From Bacillus haynesii (lineage in GTDB: Bacteria; Bacillota; Bacilli; Bacillales; Bacillaceae), in contig NZ_MRBL01000017.1 in the NCBI RefSeq assembly GCF_001969855.1, positions 1 through 64,000 of the forward strand: DNA of 64,000 nt. The letters are read 5' to 3'. A program made the translations under genes and the position numbers. A model generated the notes under the pieces. The model saw nothing but the letters and a program-made list of their open reading frames with translations, was not told the origin of the DNA and made no database searches. This document shows, one piece after another, positions 27,253 to 36,829 of the stretch. Position 1 is the stretch's first letter, and each line of letters starts with the position of its first letter.

Positions 27253-28989
27253 TCACGTCAACTGCCGCTCAGCAAACTCACGATACAGCGCATGCGAAGC
27301 AATCAGCTCGTGGTGCCGCCCCCGCCCTGTGATCTCGCCTTTTTCGATAAATATAATTTGGTCCGCGTTCACGATTGTCGATAGCCGGTGGGCGATGACG
27401 AAGGTGGTGCGGCCTTCCATGAGGCGGGCAAGCGCCTGCTGGACGATGGCTTCTGATTGGCTGTCGAGGCTGGCTGTCGCTTCGTCCATCATTAAAATTT
27501 TCGGGTCACGCAGAAAGGCGCGGGCGATGGCGATCCGCTGTCTTTGTCCGCCGGACAGCTTGACGCCGCGTTCGCCGACTTCCGTATCAAGCTGCTCTGG
27601 AAATTGTTTAATAAATGTATCGGCATACGCCATTTCTGCGACTTTCCAAAGTTCTTGATCGTCAATGCTGTCGGCGTAGTCCAAGCCATAGCATAAGTTC
27701 TCACGGATGGTGCCGGACATCATCGGGCTGTCTTGAGATACGTAGCCGATCTGGCTGCGCCACGATTTCATCGACAGCTTGTTGATCGGTGTTTCCCCGA
27801 TATTAATGACCCCTGAGTCCGGTTCGTAAAATCGTTCCAAGAGGCCGAACATCGTTGTTTTTCCGCCGCCGCTCGGACCGACAAATGCAATCATCTGCCC
27901 GGGATCGACGTCGAAAGATACCTCCCGCAAGACAGGCTCGTCATCGCCATAAGAGAAAGATACATTCTCGACACGTATCGGCAGATTGGAGATATCTATC
28001 TCAAGCCCTTTCTGGCCCTCTTCCTCTTCAGTATGCAAAATCTCGATGATCCGCTCTGTTGCCCCTTTTGCTTTTTGCAGCTGAGTGAAAAACATTGTGA
28101 ACGATGTGATCGGGAAAATGATTTGAAACAGATAAAGCAAAAAGGCGATCAGCGAGCCTGCCGACATCGTCCCGTCAGAGACGCGGATGCCGCCGTAGCC
28201 GATGATGGCGACGATTACAATCATGATGACAAGGTGCATAAACGGGGAGACGAGCGCAAATATACGGGCTTCCTTGAGGCCGTATTGAAAGAGCTTCGAA
28301 ATGCCTGATAACCCTTTCATTTTTTCTGTATGTTCGGCGTTTGATGCTTTCATCAATCTGATTTCGCTTAATGTCTGCTGGACATGTCCGGTGAAGGAAG
28401 CTGTTTCATCCTGCAACGTTTTGGAGATGCGCTGCATTTTCATGCCGAGCGGGATCATGATGAAGGTCGTGATCGGAACGGAGATCAGCATGAGGAGTGT
28501 CATTTTCCAATCCATAATCAGCAAAATGATCACTGCTCCGACAATGGTGATGATTCCGGAAACAAACTGCGGAAAATGGTCGGAAATCAAGCTTTCAACA
28601 ATGCCGGTGTCATTGACAACGCGGCTGACGGTTTCACCGCTCGTCTTTTCGTCAAAGTAGCGGACAGGAAGGCGCAGCAGCTTGAACCACATGCGCTCGC
28701 GCAGGGAAGCGACCACTTTTTGCCCGGCGTAGGAAAGAAAATAGGTCGAAAACCCGTCGCAGACCGCTTGAACGATAAAAACGAGCGCAAGGATTCCCGC
28801 TAAGGCCAGATTGATCGAATTGGCGGAAAAGCCGTCAACCATTTCCCTTGTCAACAGCGGAATGGACAAGCCAACCAATGTAGTGACGAGGCTTGCGGTC
28901 AAACCGACGGTTAAAGCCAGCCTGGGTACGCCGGATGTGAGAATCATTGATAAAAACGGTTTCATGCTACTGTTGTTTTCTGTTTTCAT
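27253..28989 (-). CDS. BmrA-like ABC multidrug exporter (half transporter)
   Basis: 578 residues: six membrane helices (about 15-300), then an ATPase with Walker A GPSGGGKTTM, signature LSGGQRQRIAIA, Walker B ILMMDEATASLD and H-loop IAHRLST. Acts as a homodimer exporting amphiphilic drugs; from memory the sequence is close to B. subtilis BmrA (589 aa). Orthologue or paralogue cannot be decided here. It diverges from the DsbA-like gene across a 180-bp region. Confidence 0.88.
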   Translation of the reverse strand: MKTENNSSMKPFLSMILTSGVPRLALTVGLTASLVTTLVGLSIPLLTREMVDGFSANSINLALAGILALVFIVQAVCDGFSTYFLSYAGQKVVASLRERMWFKLLRLPVRYFDEKTSGETVSRVVNDTGIVESLISDHFPQFVSGIITIVGAVIILLIMDWKMTLLMLISVPITTFIMIPLGMKMQRISKTLQDETASFTGHVQQTLSEIRLMKASNAEHTEKMKGLSGISKLFQYGLKEARIFALVSPFMHLVIMIVIVAIIGYGGIRVSDGTMSAGSLIAFLLYLFQIIFPITSFTMFFTQLQKAKGATERIIEILHTEEEEGQKGLEIDISNLPIRVENVSFSYGDDEPVLREVSFDVDPGQMIAFVGPSGGGKTTMFGLLERFYEPDSGVINIGETPINKLSMKSWRSQIGYVSQDSPMMSGTIRENLCYGLDYADSIDDQELWKVAEMAYADTFIKQFPEQLDTEVGERGVKLSGGQRQRIAIARAFLRDPKILMMDEATASLDSQSEAIVQQALARLMEGRTTFVIAHRLSTIVNADQIIFIEKGEITGRGRHHELIASHALYREFAERQLT

Positions 28990-29100
28990 TTGATAAACTC
29001 CTTATCGATATAATGTCAAAGAAGTTGATGGCGCAAGCTGTAACGCATCATAATACGATATAAACAGCAGAAAGTTCCCGATTATTGCGGATTTAAAAGA

Positions 29101-29136
29101 TTGACAGATGACATGATTGTAACTATTATTGTTACA
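29101..29136 (+). promoter_or_regulatory. Promoter with overlapping palindromic operator
   Basis: TTGACA (29101-29106), 17 nt, TATTAT (29124-29129). The palindrome tgtaac-N7-gttaca (29118-29136) covers the -10 box, so a dimeric repressor could block it. The regulator is not encoded next to it. Confidence 0.6.
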
Positions 29137-29170
29137 TATAGTTGATTGACGATAAGAAAGGAAGAAAAAC

Positions 29171-29815
29171 ATGACAATAAATATTAAAGTATATTCCGAT
29201 TATGTCTGTCCATTCTGTTTTCTCGGAAAAGACCAGTTCGAAAAAGCGATCGAAGGCAAAGATGTGGAAGTCGAGTGGCTGCCATTCGAACTGAGGCCGC
29301 GCCCATCGGAGCAACTTGATCCGTTAAACGACCCGTCCAAATTGGCGATGTGGGACGGCGCCATTAAGCCGCGAATCGAGGCTTGGGGCGTCAATATGAA
29401 GCTGCCGAACGTCTCTCCGCATCCTTATACAGATCTGGCTCATGAAGGCTATCACTTTGCGAAAGAACACGGTAAAGCGAAAGCGTACAATGATCGGGTT
29501 TACAAAGCGTTTTTCCAGGAAGAGCAAAATATCGGCGACATCGATGTGTTAACAGCGCTGGCCAAAGAAGCCGGACTGGATGAACGGGCTTTTAAGGAAA
29601 CTTTAAACTCCAGAACATATCAGGACGTGCAGCGGAAGGCGCTCCAACACGCTTACGAAGAAGCCGGTATCACGGCCGTTCCGACTTTTATCATTGGCAA
29701 TGAGCGGATCGCCGGGGCGGCGGCGAGGGAAGTGTTTGAACAGGTGATCGAAAAAGAAAGCAAACAAAAGCCTGTTGACGGCTTGCAGTGCGACCTTGAC
29801 GGAAACAATTGTTAA
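29171..29815 (+). CDS. DsbA family oxidoreductase (FrnE type)
   Basis: 214 residues, cytoplasmic (no signal peptide). The thioredoxin-fold active site CPFC is at residues 13-16, with a helical insertion and the cis-Pro loop GITAVPTFIIG. The tail has two further cysteines (LQCDLDGNNC), as in FrnE-like proteins, some of which take part in oxidative-stress defence. Ribosome site aaaggaag. A terminator follows at 29837-29862. Confidence 0.88.
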   Translation: MTINIKVYSDYVCPFCFLGKDQFEKAIEGKDVEVEWLPFELRPRPSEQLDPLNDPSKLAMWDGAIKPRIEAWGVNMKLPNVSPHPYTDLAHEGYHFAKEHGKAKAYNDRVYKAFFQEEQNIGDIDVLTALAKEAGLDERAFKETLNSRTYQDVQRKALQHAYEEAGITAVPTFIIGNERIAGAAAREVFEQVIEKESKQKPVDGLQCDLDGNNC

Positions 29816-29836
29816 GCAGGAAAACTGAGCGATTTG

Positions 29837-29862
29837 AAGAACCCTTTAATAGGGTTTTTTTT
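29837..29862 (+). terminator. Terminator of the DsbA-like gene
   Basis: Stem aaccct/agggtt around a 4-nt loop, followed by T7. Confidence 0.75.
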
Positions 29863-29887
29863 ATACAGGAAAGAAGAGGGAAGACAG

Positions 29888-30307
29888 TTGACACTCCATC
29901 ATTTCATTGCAGCCGATCAGGAGCTTCCGTTGGGGAGCTTCCAGGACCAAACAAAAGAAGGTTTGATTAACATCGCTGGGCTTGATCAAGGGTACGAAAT
30001 GGTCAAAACAAAATTCAGCAAGCCGTTTGTATATGAGGCGACCGGCTGTTTACATAGACCGGGAAATGACATAAGGGCGCTATTCAGCTATATCAATTCA
30101 AATATGCCTAAAGGTGAAGATATAGAAGTTTACTCTTGCTGGGACGGTGAGGAAGACAGAGAAAAAGACGACCGCTTAGACTTTTTCATTGATATAAACG
30201 CCCTTCAGCTGGGCAAGCATGTCAAGCTGGATAAAAAGAAATACATGGATGAAATTGCCGGCATGTTTTATTTTGAGGAGCGGCAGCTGGTCAAGATTCG
30301 TAAATAA
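29888..30307 (+). CDS. Unknown cytoplasmic protein
   Basis: 139 residues starting at TTG 29888 (Met-Thr-Leu-His-His-Phe), preceded by gaagaggg. An earlier TTG at 29834 lies in the terminator hairpin and is rejected. The protein is soluble and acidic, with stretches such as CWDGEEDREKDDRLDFFIDI. I do not recognise a family. It sits between the DsbA-like and SRPBCC genes on the same strand. Confidence 0.65.
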   Translation: MTLHHFIAADQELPLGSFQDQTKEGLINIAGLDQGYEMVKTKFSKPFVYEATGCLHRPGNDIRALFSYINSNMPKGEDIEVYSCWDGEEDREKDDRLDFFIDINALQLGKHVKLDKKKYMDEIAGMFYFEERQLVKIRK

Positions 30308-30379
30308 ACACGTGTTGGCACAGGGTTTTCACGGCTCTTTCGCCGTTTCATTTAGATATCCAAGCAAGGAGGAATCAAG

Positions 30380-30904
30380 ATGTCCGATCACAAAGCGGCA
30401 CACAGCGTTCAAGCGAAAGCAGAGGGAAAAACCCTGGTCATGGAGCGGAGTTTCGAGGCGCCGCGGGAGCTGGTGTTTAAGGCTTTTTCTGAGTCAGTGC
30501 ATTTGGAAAGCTGGTGGGGGCCGAAAGGATGGCAGACTGCCAACAGCAGGTTCGAGTTTCAGCCGGATGGCGTATGGCTTTACTGTATGGAATGCAGAGA
30601 TGAAAACCAAGGCGAATTCTATGGCCGGAAATCTTGCGGCAAGGCTGTTTTTCAAGAGATTGCGGCACCGGAAAGAATCGTGTACACGGATATGTTTACA
30701 GACGAGGAAGGGAATGTTGTTCCCGGCATGCCGGAGATTTTAATTGAGGTTTATTTCAAAGAGCACGGGGAACAGACAAATCTGATCACACGCTCTCATT
30801 TCTCTTCTCCGGAAGAGCTTCAACAGTTGCTGGATAAAGGAATGGTCGAAGGCTTTTCTTCACAGCTTGATCGCCTTGAAGACTATCTGAAAGCTATTCG
30901 CTAA
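30380..30904 (+). CDS. SRPBCC/AHSA1 family protein
   Basis: 174 residues with the START-like fold pattern: MERSFEAPRELVFKAFSES, ESWWGPKGWQT, FQPDGVWLYCM, and the C-terminal helix (GFSSQLDRLEDYL). The family binds hydrophobic ligands or activates Hsp90-like ATPases; no specific ligand can be inferred. Ribosome site aaggagga. Confidence 0.85.
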   Translation: MSDHKAAHSVQAKAEGKTLVMERSFEAPRELVFKAFSESVHLESWWGPKGWQTANSRFEFQPDGVWLYCMECRDENQGEFYGRKSCGKAVFQEIAAPERIVYTDMFTDEEGNVVPGMPEILIEVYFKEHGEQTNLITRSHFSSPEELQQLLDKGMVEGFSSQLDRLEDYLKAIR

Positions 30905-31014
30905 AAGAGGGAGGACATGTCGATGACGTTTTTAGAGCACTTTATATAACCATGTATTCGCGGACCTCCTCATCAAAATTTACTACAACAATCAAAAAGA
31001 GGAGGTTTAAAAAT

Positions 31015-31884
31015 ATGCGTACAGAGCAGGAAATCATTGATTTGGTGCTGGAGATCGCACGGGAGGACAGCCGCGTCAGAGCGGTCGGCATGAACGGTTC
31101 GCGGACGAATCCGAACGTTCCGAAAGACCCTTTTCGCGATTATGATATGGTCTATGTTGTAACAGATATGCAGTCTTTTCTTGATGAGCCGGGCTGGGTG
31201 GACGTTTTTGGAGAGCGGATCATCATGCAGACGCCGGAAGCGATGGAGCTGTTTCCGAATGAGCTTGGCAACCGCTTTTCGTATTTGATGTTATTTAAAG
31301 ATAGCAGCCGCATTGATTTGATTCTTGTGCCGCTTGAAGAAAAGCTGGAATACTGCCGGGAAGACGGCTTGACCGTGATCTTGCTCGATAAGGATCAGGA
31401 TCTGCCCGTTATTCCGGCGCCGACGGATCGGGAATATTGGGTGCAAAAACCGTCCCCGCAATGCTTCGCCGACTGCTGCAATGAATTTTGGTGGACATCG
31501 ACGTATGTGGCCAAAGGCTTGTGGCGGCAGGAAATTCTTTATGCACTCGATCACTTAAATCTCGTCAGGGCCATGCTGCTGAAAATGCTCGAATGGAAGG
31601 TCGGTTTTGAAACGGGCTTTTCGCTGAGCATAGGCAAGAATGCGAAGTTTCTTGATCGCTATGTTGATCGAAATACGTGGGAAAGGCTTTTGGAGACGTA
31701 TCCGCCAGCTGATTATGAGCGGGTATGGGACAGTTTGTTTAAGATGGGGGATCTGTTTGAAGAGACAGCCGCAGCAGTTGCTGAACATCTGAATGAACAG
31801 TACCATTTCGCAGAAGCCGAGAAAGTCAGACAGTACCTGAGGCGCGTTCAGCAGCTGAAACCTGATGCAAAGGAAATTGACTAA
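31015..31884 (+). CDS. aadK: Aminoglycoside 6-adenylyltransferase homologue (AadK type)
   Basis: 289 residues. Nucleotidyltransferase motif GSRTNPN followed by RDYDMVYVV, where the Asp pair binds metal. The rest matches the ANT(6) family (CCNEFWWTSTYVAKGLWRQEI), known in B. subtilis as AadK, which adenylylates streptomycin. Start ATG 31015 follows aagaggaggt. Base composition is like the backbone, so it looks chromosomal and intrinsic rather than newly acquired. Confidence 0.85.
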   Translation: MRTEQEIIDLVLEIAREDSRVRAVGMNGSRTNPNVPKDPFRDYDMVYVVTDMQSFLDEPGWVDVFGERIIMQTPEAMELFPNELGNRFSYLMLFKDSSRIDLILVPLEEKLEYCREDGLTVILLDKDQDLPVIPAPTDREYWVQKPSPQCFADCCNEFWWTSTYVAKGLWRQEILYALDHLNLVRAMLLKMLEWKVGFETGFSLSIGKNAKFLDRYVDRNTWERLLETYPPADYERVWDSLFKMGDLFEETAAAVAEHLNEQYHFAEAEKVRQYLRRVQQLKPDAKEID

Positions 31885-31947
31885 TCAGATGATAGCCGCA
31901 CTCCCGGCAGGTGAGCCGGGAGTGCGTTTTTTGCGGAGGTGAACGGA

Positions 31948-32895
31948 ATGTTCAGTCTTAAAAACATGTTGAAGGACCATTATGGAATCGACAGTGTGAA
32001 CATTTCTCCCGAGCAAGGCGGGTGGACAGCACTTGCTTATCAAGTAACCGATGGAGAAGCAGCTTTCTTTCTAAAGGTGTATGATAAAAATAGGGCATCG
32101 ACAGCGAAATGGACGGCTCTGATTGATGATTACATGCCTGTTCTCAGGTGGCTGAGGGATCACACTGCTCTCAACGGGAAGCTGCCTGTGCCGTTTTTAA
32201 CAACAGCTGGAGAATACAAGTGTGAAGATGAAGATGCCGTTTATGTGCTTTATGAATACATCGGCGGTGAAACCATTGGAGGTCAGCCGCTGGGCAAAGG
32301 CAGCATGGAGAAGCTCGCCAGCATCATAGCGGAGCTGCACCGGTATGATGAGACGATCCCGGTGAAGACAGAAGGAATAAAAGAAGACTATGATATTTCG
32401 TTTTTAGGTGAGATGAAACAATGGCTTGATCACCTCCCTTGTGAGTTGGCGGCACTCATTCAACCCTATAGCGGATCAATCCGCGAGATGATGGAGGCAG
32501 CTTTATCCCTGGCGGATGATTTGAAATGCAGCGGCAGAAGATTGGCTTTGTGCCATACAGATATTCATGGATGGAATTTGATGAAAACGGGCGGGGAATT
32601 GATTCTGATCGATTGGGAGGGCTTGAAACTGGCTCCTGTTGAAGCGGATCTGATGTTCTTGGCTAACCAGCCGTATGTTCAAGAGTTTTTACGCGTTTAC
32701 TGCGAGACTCATAAAGGGTTTGAGATCGATCAGAACGCTTTGCGGTTTTATCAGATCAGGCGAAGACTGGAGGACATATGGGAGTTTACAGAGCAGCTGG
32801 CGTTTGACATTCAGACAGAGAAAGAAAAGGCAGAGACGATGAGCTTGCTGAAAAACGAGCTTGAGGCCATAGAGGACAGCAAGATCGACTACTAA
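31948..32895 (+). CDS. Aminoglycoside phosphotransferase family kinase
   Basis: 315 residues with the kinase-like APH fold: the loop LCHTDIHGWNLM (catalytic Asp), metal Asp in LILIDWEGLKLAP, and an N-terminal Lys in AFFLKVYDK. Start ATG 31948 after cggaggtgaa. The overall pattern recalls spectinomycin-type APH(9) or choline/homoserine kinases; the substrate is uncertain. It follows aadK by 63 bp, so the two may form a resistance-like pair. Confidence 0.78.
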   Translation: MFSLKNMLKDHYGIDSVNISPEQGGWTALAYQVTDGEAAFFLKVYDKNRASTAKWTALIDDYMPVLRWLRDHTALNGKLPVPFLTTAGEYKCEDEDAVYVLYEYIGGETIGGQPLGKGSMEKLASIIAELHRYDETIPVKTEGIKEDYDISFLGEMKQWLDHLPCELAALIQPYSGSIREMMEAALSLADDLKCSGRRLALCHTDIHGWNLMKTGGELILIDWEGLKLAPVEADLMFLANQPYVQEFLRVYCETHKGFEIDQNALRFYQIRRRLEDIWEFTEQLAFDIQTEKEKAETMSLLKNELEAIEDSKIDY

Positions 32896-32917
32896 AAAGC
32901 TAAACGGAGGAACTCCT

Positions 32918-33625
32918 GTGAAAAATTATCGTACTTTATTTTTTGATGTGGATGATACACTATTAGACTTCGGTGCGGCAGAAAAGTCAGCACTGCGTAA
33001 GCTTTTTGAGGAGCAGCAAATTCCTTTAACAGCTGAAATAGAAGCGAATTATAAACGTATCAATCAAGGTTTATGGAGGGCGTTTGAAAAAGGGGAGATG
33101 GACCGCGACCAAGTGGTGAACACACGCTTCTCCCTTTTATTCAAGGAATATGGTCTTGAGGCTGACGGCGTTTTGCTTGAGAAGAAGTATCGCAGCTTTC
33201 TTGAAGAAGGGCATCAGCTGATAGACGGTGCTTTTGAATTAATCGAAAGTTTGCGGGATCAATATGATTTATATATCGTGACAAACGGTATTTCAAAAAC
33301 GCAGTATAAGCGCCTGCATGCTTCAGGTTTATACCCGATGTTTAAAGGGATTTTTGTTTCAGAGGATACCGGTTTTCAAAAGCCGATGAAAGAATACTTT
33401 GATTACGTTTTTGAACGGATTCCTCATTTTTCTGTCGATCAAGGGCTGATCATCGGGGATTCATTGACAGCAGATATAAAAGGGGGACGGCTGGCCGGAT
33501 TGGATACATGCTGGATGAATCCCGGCATGATAGCAAATGATACGGATATTGTGCCGACTTATCAAATTCAAAAGCTTAATGAACTGCAGCACATTTTAAA
33601 TCATGGAAGAATACCTTCGGCCTGA
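32918..33625 (+). CDS. yfnB: YfnB-like HAD nucleotidase
   Basis: 235 residues. HAD motif I FFDVDDTLLD, motif II VTNGISKTQ, motif III Lys in QKPMKEYFD, motif IV GDSLTADIKGG. Resembles the YjjG/YfnB group of 5'-nucleotidases acting on non-canonical pyrimidine nucleotides. Ribosome site ggaggaac. It follows the APH-type gene by 22 bp. Confidence 0.85.
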   Translation: MKNYRTLFFDVDDTLLDFGAAEKSALRKLFEEQQIPLTAEIEANYKRINQGLWRAFEKGEMDRDQVVNTRFSLLFKEYGLEADGVLLEKKYRSFLEEGHQLIDGAFELIESLRDQYDLYIVTNGISKTQYKRLHASGLYPMFKGIFVSEDTGFQKPMKEYFDYVFERIPHFSVDQGLIIGDSLTADIKGGRLAGLDTCWMNPGMIANDTDIVPTYQIQKLNELQHILNHGRIPSA

Positions 33626-33772
33626 TCGCTGTTGATACGTGTAAATCGGTTTTCCATTACCTTTGTATGCAAGCTGTAACAGGGAGGATGCGGAAGCTGA
33701 ACTTCCGACGGCCGAGTTGCTGAGGATTTTCCGAAAGCTAAATTAAAACCAAGCAGAGGAAGAATGTGAAAC

Positions 33773-34501
33773 ATGCAGCGAAGAAAGGTTTTGAAAAATG
33801 CGGCTTTTTCATTAATAGCGGTTTTTGTTTTGTTATTCAGCGTGTTTTTTGTGTGGAGCCGTTTCACATATGAACCATCAAGCAAACTCAGAAAGATGAT
33901 CAACCTTGATCGAATCGAAAGTAAAAACGGTGTTTACACATTTCAAGCGGATGGGGCAAATACCGGGATTATTTTATATCCCGGGGCAAAAGTTGAACCG
34001 CTTGCTTATGCTTACATTGGCGAAAAGCTGAAACAAAATGGTTACAGTGTCTTTATCCCACGCATGCCTTTTTCTTTGGCCATATTCAATCCGAATCAAG
34101 CAGAAAGAATGATAAAAGATAACAGTAATATTGATCATTGGTATCTCGGGGGTCATTCTTTAGGAGGAGCGGCAGCAGCCATGTACGCTAAAAAGCATCC
34201 AAATAAGATTGACGGACTTTATTTTCTCGCCTCCTACCCTTCTGATTCGCAATCGATAAAAAGTGCGCCGTACCGTGTTCTTTCTATATCAGGTGAACGC
34301 GATGGCCTTTCAACACAAGAAAAAACAGCAACCTCCAGAAAGAACCTGCCTGGTACAACAGTGTTTGAGGAAATCAAAGGGGGAAACCACGCGCAATTTG
34401 GTATGTACGGCGAACAAAGGGGGGATCGTCCCGCGAAGATCCCAGCTGTTAAACAGCAGGATGAGATCGTGAACGCGATGCTTGACTGGATCAAATCATA
34501 A
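33773..34501 (+). CDS. Membrane-anchored alpha/beta hydrolase
   Basis: 242 residues: an N-terminal membrane helix (about 10-27), then an alpha/beta-hydrolase domain with the nucleophile elbow GGHSLGGAAA, an acid in SGERDGL and His in GGNHAQFG. The active site is probably outside the membrane. Substrate unknown. Ribosome site gaggaagaatg. A strong terminator follows. Confidence 0.82.
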   Translation: MQRRKVLKNAAFSLIAVFVLLFSVFFVWSRFTYEPSSKLRKMINLDRIESKNGVYTFQADGANTGIILYPGAKVEPLAYAYIGEKLKQNGYSVFIPRMPFSLAIFNPNQAERMIKDNSNIDHWYLGGHSLGGAAAAMYAKKHPNKIDGLYFLASYPSDSQSIKSAPYRVLSISGERDGLSTQEKTATSRKNLPGTTVFEEIKGGNHAQFGMYGEQRGDRPAKIPAVKQQDEIVNAMLDWIKS

Positions 34502-34503
34502 AG

Positions 34504-34534
34504 AAAGCTCTCGCTTTTTGCGAGAGCTTTTTTG
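34504..34534. terminator. Terminator
   Basis: The 11-bp stem aaagctctcgc/gcgagagcttt with a 5-nt loop and a T6 run. Serves the hydrolase gene and, in reverse, possibly the LysR-type gene. Confidence 0.85.
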
Positions 34535-34595
34535 AAGTATTTATGATCTTTTGACCTTGAAAACGCATTAACCCCTGCCCAGTCACACCTGCCGG

Positions 34596-35489
34596 CTAAG
34601 GCCTATACGGAGCCGTTTTGATCATTTGAATAAAGTTGCGGGCTGAAGGAGCAAGGTGATCTTCTCTTCTGATACATAATGAGATAGGATTTTTTAAGTC
34701 GACTTGTTCGACGTGAACCCGCGCCATATCTCCCCGGGCAATATATTCGTTTACTTCAAGAGAGGATGTGAAAGCGACTCCATACCCTTCCATAACGGTT
34801 CTGATCGTTTCATTCAATCCGTTTATTTGTATACCTATTCTGGGTTTGTCCACATGATGCAATGTACATAAAGAAATTAATTTCTCCCGGGATAAACTCC
34901 CTTCTTCACGAAAGATAAACGGTTCCTTCACCACTTCCTCCAATGTCGTGTACTGTGATGCAAGCCTATGGTTTTTATTAACGACAAACAGCATGTCATC
35001 TTCCAAAAGCAGTGTCCCTTTTATGAAAGGGCCGAATTCCGTTGTCCCGCCGATCAGGCCAATGTCCGCTTCGTAGTTAATCAGCTGTTCACAAGCTTTT
35101 TGAAAATTCGTGGTCGTGATTTCAACTTCCGTTTTGGGAAATTGCTGTTTAAAGCGGCTGAGCCATCTTGGCAGCAAATAATTGGCAGGGAGAAAGGTGG
35201 CGGCAATTCGCAGTTTTCCAATTGACCCTTCCCTTAACTGTTCCACGTACGATTCAATTTCTTTTTCAAGTGAAAACAGCCGCTTTGCCTGTTTTGCAAG
35301 CTCTGCGCCGGACTGTGTCAGCAGGATCCCTCTGCCTTTAGGAACGAATAAGGTGCAGTCGATCTCGCGTTCTAATTTCTTAATTTGCGAGGTGACGGCG
35401 GGCTGGCTGATGTTTAACTGTTTGGCGGCTTGGGTGACGCTGCCTGTTTCAGCGACCGAGTAGAACAATCGCAGTGCATGAAGATTCAT
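34596..35489 (-). CDS. LysR family regulator
   Basis: 297 residues: N-terminal winged helix-turn-helix (LRLFYSVAETGSVTQAAKQL, ISQPAVTSQIKKLE) and a periplasmic-binding-like effector domain. It is transcribed away from the ATP-grasp/MFS pair; the shared 122-bp gap holds two gttatc direct repeats and AT-rich dyads where it could bind. It is most simply the regulator of that pair. Confidence 0.88.
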   Translation of the reverse strand: MNLHALRLFYSVAETGSVTQAAKQLNISQPAVTSQIKKLEREIDCTLFVPKGRGILLTQSGAELAKQAKRLFSLEKEIESYVEQLREGSIGKLRIAATFLPANYLLPRWLSRFKQQFPKTEVEITTTNFQKACEQLINYEADIGLIGGTTEFGPFIKGTLLLEDDMLFVVNKNHRLASQYTTLEEVVKEPFIFREEGSLSREKLISLCTLHHVDKPRIGIQINGLNETIRTVMEGYGVAFTSSLEVNEYIARGDMARVHVEQVDLKNPISLCIRREDHLAPSARNFIQMIKTAPYRP

Positions 35490-35611
35490 ATTTCACACCT
35501 CTATTTATAAACAAAAGTTATCAATACCAAATAAAGATATATTAGAGTTATCTAAATGCTTTTACTATTATAAAGTTGAAAAACATGTTTTACAAGAAAG
35601 GAGAAACGGTT

Positions 35612-36829
35612 ATGAGTACGCTTATCCTAAATAAAACAGCTTATTGCAAGTCTCCGTATGATGTATGGCTGGAGGGACTGGACGAACCGGTGGCAATGCT
35701 GACTTCAACCGATCGTGCCGATGAATGCAGAAATTATGATGTAATCGAAGCGTTTGACGATTATCCGGTTAATGGATGCATCGAAATGCGCGCTTTGGAG
35801 CTGAATGAAACGTATCACTTTAAAACGATTATTGCATCATCAGAATTTGACATGCTGAGGGCTGGGAAGCTGAGATCGCTTTTGGGGATAAAAGGGCAGT
35901 CCTACGAAAGCGCTCTGCTGTTCCGCAACAAAATATTAATGAAAGAGCATGTCAGAAAAGCCGGTGTAAAGGTTCCAGGTTTTAAGAAAATCGACTCGGC
36001 AGCCGACTTATGTACGTTTGTTCAAACTTTCGGTTTTCCTGTTGTCGTTAAGCCTATTTACGGATCCGGGTCTGTTGATACAACCGTTTTAAGGGATCGG
36101 CAGGACGTATGGAATTTTCTTTCGAAAGGTCTCCCCGATCATCTGGAGGTTGAGTCGTTCATCGAAGGGGATATGTATCATGTAGACGGCCTCATCCTTG
36201 ATGGAGAGACCATCCTCAGCTGGCCGTCGCGTTATATCAACGGGTGTCTGGCGTTTCAAGATCAGCAGTTTTTAGGCAGCCTCCAGCTTGAACGGAAAAA
36301 TCCGCTCACCCGGCGGTTGACTGATTTTGTTCAAAAAGCGCTTGCTGCCCTTCCTGTTCCGGATATCACAACATTCCATGCTGAAGTGTTTCATACACCG
36401 GATGATGAATTGGTGTTTTGTGAAGTGGCCAGCAGAACCGGCGGCGCTATGGTTCGCGAAGCAACTGCGCAGACTTTCGGCTTTGATATCAATGAAGCGT
36501 GGGTTAAAGCGCAATGCGGCCTGGACTTTCATATTCCGGAGGTGAACAACAATCCGCACCGCCTAAGCGGCTGGCTGTTGATTCCACCAAAAGACGGCGT
36601 GCTGAAAGAAATCATGCCGGCACCAGCCGCAGACTGGATAGCGAAACAAAATATTTCCGCTCAAGCCGGAGACAGGTTCCACGGCTCGTCTTCCAGTGTA
36701 GATGCAATTGCAGGCTGTTTAATTACAGGGCGTACAGAAGCCGAATTGAGCGGCCGCATCAGCCGCCTTGCAACGTGGTTTCATGATCATACCGAATGGG
36801 AAAAGACTTCAGATGTTTGCGCAATTTAA
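35612..36829 (+). CDS. ATP-grasp ligase, possible amino acid ligase
   Basis: 405 residues. ATP-grasp hallmarks: FPVVVKPIYGSGSVDTTV (ATP-binding Lys and Gly-rich loop), EVESFIEGDMYHVDG, and the metal-binding end FCEVASRTGGAMV. This is the carboxylate-amine ligase group that includes BacD of bacilysin synthesis and L-amino acid ligases. Start ATG 35612 follows aaaggaga. The gene partner is an MFS exporter with overlapping ends, so the product is probably a small peptide or amide that is exported; the substrates are unknown. Confidence 0.8.
   Translation: MSTLILNKTAYCKSPYDVWLEGLDEPVAMLTSTDRADECRNYDVIEAFDDYPVNGCIEMRALELNETYHFKTIIASSEFDMLRAGKLRSLLGIKGQSYESALLFRNKILMKEHVRKAGVKVPGFKKIDSAADLCTFVQTFGFPVVVKPIYGSGSVDTTVLRDRQDVWNFLSKGLPDHLEVESFIEGDMYHVDGLILDGETILSWPSRYINGCLAFQDQQFLGSLQLERKNPLTRRLTDFVQKALAALPVPDITTFHAEVFHTPDDELVFCEVASRTGGAMVREATAQTFGFDINEAWVKAQCGLDFHIPEVNNNPHRLSGWLLIPPKDGVLKEIMPAPAADWIAKQNISAQAGDRFHGSSSSVDAIAGCLITGRTEAELSGRISRLATWFHDHTEWEKTSDVCAI

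Noticed and set aside
29834-29887. Earlier TTG start for the gene at 29888
   Set aside because: That start lies in the terminator hairpin of the DsbA-like gene and has no ribosome site.
30219-30743. 174-codon frame across the end of one gene and into the SRPBCC gene
   Set aside because: It is out of frame with the recognised domain, is rich in Arg, Ser and Trp, and has no ribosome site: a shadow of the real gene.
33601-33772. Possible gene between yfnB and the hydrolase
   Set aside because: Only an antisense frame with no ribosome site; I see no feature here.
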